Shown piece after piece: positions 1-5,500 of a stretch of DNA of 6,779 nt. The notes beneath the pieces were generated by a model. That model was not told where the DNA came from, did no database searches, and worked only from the letters and a program-made list of their open reading frames with translations. A program made the translations under genes and the position numbers. The DNA is from Spirochaetaceae bacterium (GTDB lineage Bacteria; Spirochaetota; Spirochaetia; Treponematales; Treponemataceae), in NCBI GenBank assembly GCA_031272345.1, contig JAISTZ010000143.1:1-6779 (forward strand), written 5' to 3'. Positions within the stretch are counted from its first letter, which is position 1, and the number at the start of each line of letters is the position of its first letter.

Positions 1-138
1 GACCTGTTCGGCAAGATCCCCGTCAAATACGAGAAGGTCTCCTGGGAGAACTACGACTTTATCGTCCAGGACATGGAGGGGCACAAGGTGAACTTCATCA
101 AGATAGTCTTCACCGGGAACAAGGAAGCCGGGGCGTGA
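1..138 (+). CDS. C-terminal end of a CorC/HlyC-type (TlyC-like) protein, 5' partial
   Basis: Only the last 45 codons are present; the frame is open from base 1 and ends with TGA at 136-138. The peptide starts DLFGKIPVKYEKVSWENYDF and later has the hydrophobic/charged pattern IVQDMEGHKVNFIKIVF. This layout (a 'GKIP' turn, a short aromatic strand, then a 'V-x-D-M-E-G-x-K-V-x-x-I-K-I' strand pair) resembles the transporter-associated CorC_HlyC domain that ends CNNM/CorC/TlyC proteins. Those are membrane or membrane-associated proteins with CBS domains, linked to divalent cation transport and, in older literature, called haemolysins. The membrane and CBS parts would lie left of the window. The stop overlaps the start of the next gene (GTGA at 135-138), so the two are probably translated from one operon mRNA. 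The family call rests on a short fragment and on pattern recognition. Confidence 0.62.
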   Translation, partial: DLFGKIPVKYEKVSWENYDFIVQDMEGHKVNFIKIVFTGNKEAGA

Positions 139-2195
139 CCAAGCGAATCCCCTGGCTCTGCCTGGCGGCCGTCCTGGCCCTGCCGGTTTTTCCCCAAACC
201 GCATCCGATTTTTACGCCCGGGGGACCAGGGAACTGGACAGGGGGGACTGGTACGCCGCCTCGGAATCCTTCCACGAGGCCGTGCGCCTGAATCCCGTGT
301 ACGGGGACGCCTGGTTCGGCCTGGCCCAATCGGCCTACGAGCTGGGGGAATACGACCTGTCCGTCTCCTGCCTGGATGAGGCGGAAAAATACGGGCGGAA
401 CAAGACGGCGGTTCACAACCTGCGGGGGTTCGCCCTCATCGCCCTGGGGAAGCTGCCCGAGGCGGAAGCCGTCTTCAAGGGCGTCCTCGCCGCCTACCCG
501 AATGACATCACCTCCAGGTTCGGCCTGGGGGAGCTCAACATCTTCTACGGGCGGCTCACCGGGGCGGAGTCCCTCTTCCAGGACGCCCTCAAGCGGGACA
601 CGGCGAACCGCCGGGCCCTCCTCTCCCTGGCCCTCATCGCAAGCGAGCTGGGCAAGAACGCCGCCGCGGACCAGTACATCAGCCAGGCCCTGCGCTTCCA
701 TTCCGGGGACGGGGAGGTGCACTATTTCGCCGCCTACCTGGCCGCCAGGGGGGGGAATCTTCCCGAGGCGGAGCGGTACGCCCGGATCGCCCTCCAGTTC
801 CGTCCCAACCACGACAAATCCTACGAGCTCCTCGGGGGGATTCTTTTTAAAGAGGGGAAGTACCAGGAGGCCCTGGACATCTGTGATTTCATGCTGGGAC
901 GGAACCGCATGTCCAAGGCCGCCTGGTATTCCAGGGCCCTCTCCCTGCAAAACCTGGGGCGGGTGGAGGAAGCTGTCCAGGCCTTCGACACCCTCCTTGC
1001 CATCGACGGGACCGACGAAATCGCCCGGAGCGCCCTGGAGATTCTCGTGTCGGACTCAATTACAATCGAAGACCCCAGGCGCGCCGGATGGGCCCGGTAC
1101 CACATCGCCAAGGCGGAGGAAGCCCAGAGGGCCTATCTCTCCGCCGCGGCCCACTACGAGTTCCGGCGGGCCCTCCGCATGGACCCCCAAAACCCCAGGG
1201 CCCGGTCCCAATACGCCAAGCTGCTCCTGGACGAGGGCTATCCGGCGAACTTCCTCTCCCACATCGAATTCGCCGCCCGGTTCGGGCAGCTTTCAACCGG
1301 GGAGAAGGACTCCGTCGAGGCCTACCGCTCGATTCTAAGCGACACCCTGGGCGCCCAGTGGAAGGTTGACCCCTTCTACCTGGACAAGGAACGGTGGCGC
1401 CTGGCCATCTTCTACGCAAAGGACGACATGCAGCTCCTCCACGAGGAGGCCGCCCAGATCACCGCAAAGACAGCGGCGGCGTATTTTGCCGGTGTCCCCG
1501 CGGTCAGGGTAACCGCGGCCGGGGAATTTTCGTCCTTCGCGGATTCCTTCCGGCAAGCGCGGGATTCCGGCCAGGACTATTTCGCCCTCCTTTCCTTTGA
1601 GGAGAACGAGCGGGAGCTGGCCCTGTCCGCTACAATCTATTCGGGGAAGACCGGGGCCGAAGCGGCCGGTATCAGGGTGTACCGCACGGGAAACGACCGG
1701 TTCGCCTCGGCAATCCGCGCTTTCGGCTCGGAGCTCCTCGCCCTCTTCCCCCAACGGGGAAAAATCATCGCCCGCCAGGGGAACAGGGTGCTCATGGATC
1801 TGGGCAAAATCGACGGCATCGCCCCGGAAGGGTCCTTCACGGTCATCAAGAAGGACCGTCTGCTGGCCGCGGACCGGGGGTTCGGGGTAAAATACAGCCC
1901 CGAGGACGTGCTCGGAGTCATCACGGTCACAAGGGCTGACGAGGATGTCTCCGAGGGAACCCTGGGCAAGACGGGCTTCTACGACCGGGTCAATGTGGGG
2001 GACGAGGTGATCCCCCTCCCTCCCCCAGGGGACGCCCCCGAAGAAGCCAAGCCCGCGTCCCCCCCCAGGAGGGGCTTCCTGGGCCTGGGGAAGCGGGAGG
2101 ATGCCCCCCAGGGGGACGGGGAGAAGCTCCTTCCCGCCGGCGTGAACGCCCTCAAGCCCCCGGCCCTGGCGGAGCTCATCAGGGGAATCCGGTAA
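135..2195 (+). CDS. Exported TPR protein with FlgT-C-like C-terminal barrel
   Basis: 686 aa, starting at GTG 135 inside the stop region of the upstream gene (GTGA overlap). AAGGA at 121-125 lies 9 nt before it, which supports this start. Residues 1-23 look like a signal peptide (TKR, hydrophobic core, likely cleavage after QTA), so the protein is probably periplasmic or envelope-attached. Residues 26 to about 290 hold about eight consecutive 34-residue TPR helices-pairs (for example 'AWFGLAQSAYELGEY' and 'EAERYARIALQFRPNH'), with another TPR-like segment near 320-383. Residues about 425-540 form a mixed alpha/beta region. Residues about 542-628 (from GKIIARQGNRVLMDLGKIDG to VNVGDEV) resemble the small beta-barrel at the C-terminus of FlgT. 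The tail from 629 is rich in Pro, Gly and Lys and probably disordered. TPR arrays bind partner proteins; the partner is unknown. Coupling to a CorC/TlyC-like gene suggests an envelope role. Base composition is very GC-rich (41 of 60 bases at 241-300). Confidence 0.85.
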   Translation: MTKRIPWLCLAAVLALPVFPQTASDFYARGTRELDRGDWYAASESFHEAVRLNPVYGDAWFGLAQSAYELGEYDLSVSCLDEAEKYGRNKTAVHNLRGFALIALGKLPEAEAVFKGVLAAYPNDITSRFGLGELNIFYGRLTGAESLFQDALKRDTANRRALLSLALIASELGKNAAADQYISQALRFHSGDGEVHYFAAYLAARGGNLPEAERYARIALQFRPNHDKSYELLGGILFKEGKYQEALDICDFMLGRNRMSKAAWYSRALSLQNLGRVEEAVQAFDTLLAIDGTDEIARSALEILVSDSITIEDPRRAGWARYHIAKAEEAQRAYLSAAAHYEFRRALRMDPQNPRARSQYAKLLLDEGYPANFLSHIEFAARFGQLSTGEKDSVEAYRSILSDTLGAQWKVDPFYLDKERWRLAIFYAKDDMQLLHEEAAQITAKTAAAYFAGVPAVRVTAAGEFSSFADSFRQARDSGQDYFALLSFEENERELALSATIYSGKTGAEAAGIRVYRTGNDRFASAIRAFGSELLALFPQRGKIIARQGNRVLMDLGKIDGIAPEGSFTVIKKDRLLAADRGFGVKYSPEDVLGVITVTRADEDVSEGTLGKTGFYDRVNVGDEVIPLPPPGDAPEEAKPASPPRRGFLGLGKREDAPQGDGEKLLPAGVNALKPPALAELIRGIR

Positions 2196-2203
2196 GGGGT
2201 TCC

Positions 2204-2253
2204 CCGCAAACCTGCCCCCCGCCGGTGTCCCCATCCCGTTCAGGGGTCTGCGG
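2204..2253 (+). terminator. Weak inverted repeat after the TPR gene, possible terminator
   Basis: CCGCAAACC (2204-2212) can pair with GGTCTGCGG (2245-2253), 8 of 9 positions, over a 32-nt loop. It starts 9 nt after the TPR stop, where an operon terminator would be expected. Only a short AATTT follows rather than a T-run, so intrinsic termination here would be weak. It may equally be chance in GC-rich DNA. Confidence 0.2.
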
Positions 2254-2294
2254 AATTTCCCTGCCAAGTTCCTTTATGCGGTATAAAATGACTG

Positions 2295-2323
2295 TTGACA
2301 TTTTTTCCCAGATAGGCTATACG
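2295..2323 (+). promoter_or_regulatory. Sigma-70-type promoter driving the short RNA
   Basis: A perfect TTGACA -35 box (2295-2300) is followed by a 17-nt spacer beginning with six T, then TATACG (2318-2323) as a -10 box. The -10 matches four of six consensus bases and lacks the conserved final T. The predicted start is about 2330. No convincing open frame begins before the strong terminator at 2367-2393, so the most likely product is a short RNA. Box sequence and spacing are seen directly; activity is inferred. Confidence 0.5.
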
Positions 2324-2329
2324 TAGACT

Positions 2330-2393
2330 AGCTGCGGTTAGTATTAAGTTACGTCGTGGCTAGCCGCCCTGCCGCAAGGCAGGGATTTTTTTT
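2330..2393 (+). ncRNA. Candidate ~64-nt small RNA with two hairpins
   Basis: The stretch lies between a promoter (2295-2323) and an intrinsic terminator, with no reading frame of note. GCGGTTAG (2334-2341) pairs with CTAGCCGC (2360-2367) over eight positions including one G-U pair. This leaves an exposed 18-nt loop (2342-2359) containing TTACGTCGTGG. The second hairpin is the terminator itself; base 2367 can join either stem. An alternative pairing, CTAGC (2328-2332) with GCTAG (2359-2363), competes with the first. A short two-hairpin RNA with a large single-stranded loop is the shape of many antisense or trans-acting regulators. I do not recognise its family, and neither target nor expression is known. 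It sits in the gap between two convergent genes at the edge of the mobile-element DNA. Confidence 0.4.
2367..2393 (+). terminator. Strong Rho-independent terminator (+ strand only)
   Basis: CCCTGCC (2367-2373), loop GCAA (2374-2377, a stable GNRA tetraloop) and GGCAGGG (2378-2384) form a perfect 7-bp GC-rich stem. One A and eight T follow (2386-2393). Read on the minus strand, the stem is preceded by A's and followed by CGGCTAG with no T-run, so it should not stop transcripts of the polyvalent gene arriving from the right. It can end both the short RNA and any read-through from the TPR operon. Confidence 0.9.
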
Positions 2394-2578
2394 ACCTATT
2401 GGCGGCTTGAAACTCGGCTGTATCTGAAATCCATGTCTCGCCGGAGGATAACTGATGGAGTTTGGTGCTCATGGCGCTCCTGCTTTTCAAGATAGACATC
2501 GGCCGCGCGGGGTGCGACGTAGCAGTCGTCGGGAGGGGTCTCGCTCCCCTCTGCACTCCGTTTTCACGGGCACGCTTC
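2394..2578. other. Gene-free interval with hairpins and a stray ribosome-binding site
   Basis: No convincing gene was found between the terminator and the stop of the polyvalent gene. It holds a hairpin GAGGGG/CCCCTC with a 7-nt loop (2533-2551) and a small hairpin CCGT/ACGG whose minus-strand loop is GAAA, a GNRA tetraloop (2558-2569). It also has a textbook GGAGG (2443-2447) 7 nt before an ATG (2455-2457) on the plus strand, and a partial CRISPR-repeat-like sequence at 2501-2518. The plus-strand frame from 2455 is a proline-rich translation running antisense to the polyvalent gene and is not called as a gene. A 26-codon minus-strand frame (2392-2472) with AGGAG 4 nt before its ATG is too short to judge. 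Confidence 0.5.
2501..2518 (-). repeat. Degenerate partial type I-C-like CRISPR repeat
   Basis: Read on the minus strand from 2518, the sequence begins GTCGCACCCCGCGCGG. It matches the first 16 nt of the intact repeat at 2641-2672 at 13 positions and has the same orientation. The second half is not conserved, but TTGAAA recurs slightly displaced (minus strand, near 2484-2490). This is how a decayed terminal repeat looks. Part of the match could also be chance in GC-rich DNA, and the 122-nt gap to the intact copy does not fit a single normal spacer. Confidence 0.3.
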
Positions 2579-5500
2579 TTATCCGGCTTCTCGACGGCTA
2601 CCTTCTCCAGTATCGCCCCTTTTTGGGGGAAGGTCAAGCGGTTTCAATCCACGCAGCCGCGCCGTATGCGACAGCTCAAACAGCCGCCCCATCCGCCCCG
2701 CTTCCTCTCCCGCGGCAGAGGCCGCCTCCATCAGGTCTTCCAGCGTCGCAAACCCCGCCGCCCACTCAACAGCCTCAGCGTCAAACTCCTCAGAGTAGCC
2801 CTGGTACAGCGCGTTTTGCACAAATAGTTCACCGGCCCTTGACATTGTTTCCGATTGCGATATACTGCTATTGAAGTCGCCCAGAACTTCCGCCTGGAGC
2901 AATTGGAGCTCCGACTGCCTGAAGTTCGTGGCGGCTTTATTTTTATCAGCAAACAGCACGCGCCCCGCGGCGATCTGTTCATGCAGCCAGCCGTCAAAAT
3001 TGTCTTTGCCGTAGACGCTCCGTATGGTGTTCGCGTTCCGGCCCTTGTTGGGGGACATCGGAACAACAACTTGCCGTCCGCTCCTATCCTTCGCGTCAAT
3101 AACAGCAAGTATGGAATTCGGTTCAGTTTTTGATTTTATAACGGCGAGCGGCCGGGCAAGGAGTTCTGGAAGCTCCCTGATAGTTTCCTCGCGGACATCG
3201 TGCCCGGCGACATCCGGGTCTGTTGCCTTTTTAATAACCGACGTAGGAAGCTGTATCTCGCCGTTCTTCAATCCGTGCGCCGCGTAGCCGCGGGCGCCGG
3301 AGCTTGCCCTGAGCAAAAGCCTGTTTTTGAATGTCCCTGCCTGGTAGCTCTTCAGGCCCTCCCGGTATGCTTCCGCTTCCATCCGGCGCAGCTCTTCCCC
3401 TTCCAGCGCCTCCTGCATCGCCTGAGCGCCCACGCTGTTGTACAGGAACACCTGCTCGTCCCGCGCCACGTCCTCAGTGTCCGCAAGCAGCGTAGACAGC
3501 CGCTCCGCCGCGCTCATGCCCAGGCGAAGCTCTGCGTTGCGGGCCTCCACCTCCCCGGCCACACGCTCATAGACTTTATAAGGGGTCAGGCCATCGCCTT
3601 CTTTGAGTAATTTCCGCGCCGTATCTAATGTTGCGCCCTGGGCAAACCCCTCTATGTCCTGTATCGCGTGTTGGATTTCATGAATGAGCACCGCTTCAGC
3701 ATTATGCGCGTTATTGTCTACATGGATTTCCGGCTCTGTAGCCTCTACAGGCCCCCATTTCGTCTCTTTAGCGGGTTTTCCCGGACGGTAAAAACCATCG
3801 GCGCCCTTTTCCAGAGGTTCTACGAAAAGTTTCATGTTCCTGAGTTGCGGATAGGCCTTGTAGAGTTCCTCGTTGTGGTAATACTCGCCCAGGGTCATTT
3901 TTCCGTTGAAACCGCGTTTTATTTCTCCATCCGGTATCTCATACCGCCACTTGCGATCCGCGCCCCGCTCCCAGCCCGTAGCCAGCCGCACCGCCCTCGC
4001 ATCCTTCCCCGCCTCCTCCATCTGCCGGGCCACAGCAAGGCTGTCCATCCGCGTACCGGCTTCCTCCGCCCGGTCCAGCGCCTCAGCCCCCGCCTCCCCG
4101 ATGCTCTGATACAGGATGCTGGGGTTCCCGCTGTACGTCCCCGCGTTGTTTGTGGCGGATTTTATCTGATTGGGGAAGAAAGCGACGAAAGACATATTGC
4201 CAAATTCGGTGTCATCGATTATTAAGCCGTCAAAACCATCACGCTGATAGTCGTCTCTTAAATCATCTCCGTTTGTTTCAAATGCCTGACCCCACAAACT
4301 ATCAAATGATTCGGTTTCTGGATTTCTTATATTCAAAAATACCGGCATCACTATAGAGCTTGCCATGTTTTTCCGAAGGTCTTTTTCGTTAAACCAATGC
4401 CCTATTTTTGCCATTTCTATAGCAGGAGAATCCTCCTCGACATTGGTTCTGGTATTTTCTCCTCCGTGGCTCAAATCAAAAACAGTAAACTCTTCATTCG
4501 TTGCGTGGTACACCGGGAGCGGCACGCCGTTTTTGTCTACGATTTTTGAAACTTTTCCCTTGACTTCTTCGATAAGTTGGGCTATTCTTGTATTGAAGTC
4601 CGCAATCGGGGTTTGGGTCTCATTTTGAGGGCCAACCAACTGCCCTGCGGACTTATTTTTTTCTACATCTATAGCCTTGACGGTATAAATCCGGGAGCCG
4701 GTTTTCGGGTCTTTGAACTCGATGGCCGTTATCATCACCGGAACATACTCATCTCCGTCCCTCATTAAAGCGCCCAGCCTGTGAGTTGCTTCTACTTCTT
4801 CCCGCCCGTGGGTGTCCGGGTGGGTTACTTCAAAGGCGGCGGTCTCAAAAAGCCTGTCGATATTGGCTACTGCAAGAGCATGAAGTCTTGGATTTACTGA
4901 CGCTTTGGTAGCCGTCTCATTGGTCATTTCGTCAAGCGAGTTTCCTGAAATTGTCGCTTCTATGCCCAGCCGCGTGTTTTTAAGGGGCTTTCCAATAATC
5001 CCGGCCTTGCGTATCGTTTCGGCGGCCTGTTCAACGCTCTTGGCACTGCGCGGCATTGCCGCATTTGCCGCCGTCTCCCAATCCCCGAAGTACCGCTTGA
5101 AATTCGGCGTCCGTATCCACACGAGCGCGTCAGGGTTCTCGTCCCAGAACTCCCCCTCGATGCGCTCCCCGTTGGGAGCGAGCCGCAGCGCGTCCGAGTT
5201 TGCGCTATAGGCCGCCTTCACCGCCTCGAACTGCCGCCTGGCCTCCGCGCGTTCCTCCGGAGTCGCACCTTCGATGCTCTGATACAAGATGCTGGGGTTC
5301 CCGCTGAACGTCCCCGCGTTGCCCGTGGCGGATTTTATCTGATTGGGGGAGAAAGTGACGTAGGTCGTTTGAATAGGCATCTCATTGCCTTCCAGGGTTT
5401 CGGCAGCAAGGCCGCCCTCCCGGAGATTCCGGGCAATAAAGCCGTCTTTGGAGCGGTCAAAGTCCTGCTCAATAACAGCGCCGGTTTCTCCCCATGTTTT

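Noticed and set aside
376..1338. Long second frame inside the TPR gene and other opposite-strand frames there
   Set aside because: These are Pro/Arg/Ser/Gly-rich translations that appear wherever GC-rich coding DNA is read out of frame; the TPR frame has coherent repeats and a signal peptide.
2294..2323. TGTTGACA as the terminal inverted repeat of a transposon or Mu-like phage
   Set aside because: No matching inverted copy or target duplication is visible in the window; a promoter explains the same bases better.
2392..2637. Minus-strand frame of 81 codons after the polyvalent gene
   Set aside because: It overlaps the polyvalent stop in another frame and starts at a TTG with no ribosome-binding site. 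The internal 26-codon version (2392-2472) has a short AGGAG but no recognisable content.
2462..2827. Plus-strand frame beginning with a hydrophobic stretch (MVLMALLLFKIDIG)
   Set aside because: No ribosome-binding site at its TTG. It is antisense over most of its length, and the 'FQSTQPRRMR' segment is the typical false translation of a type I-C CRISPR repeat.
2455..2874. Plus-strand frame (139 codons) with a perfect GGAGG ribosome-binding site
   Set aside because: Most of it is antisense to the end of the polyvalent gene. The product is proline/serine-rich and low in complexity, and its 'VSIHAAAPYATAQ' stretch is just the CRISPR repeat read in another frame.
3264..3295. Possible further CRISPR repeat copy (TTCAATCC near 3268)
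   Set aside because: Only eight bases match, the rest does not align, and it encodes part of the conserved MuF_C entry (HGLKNGE).
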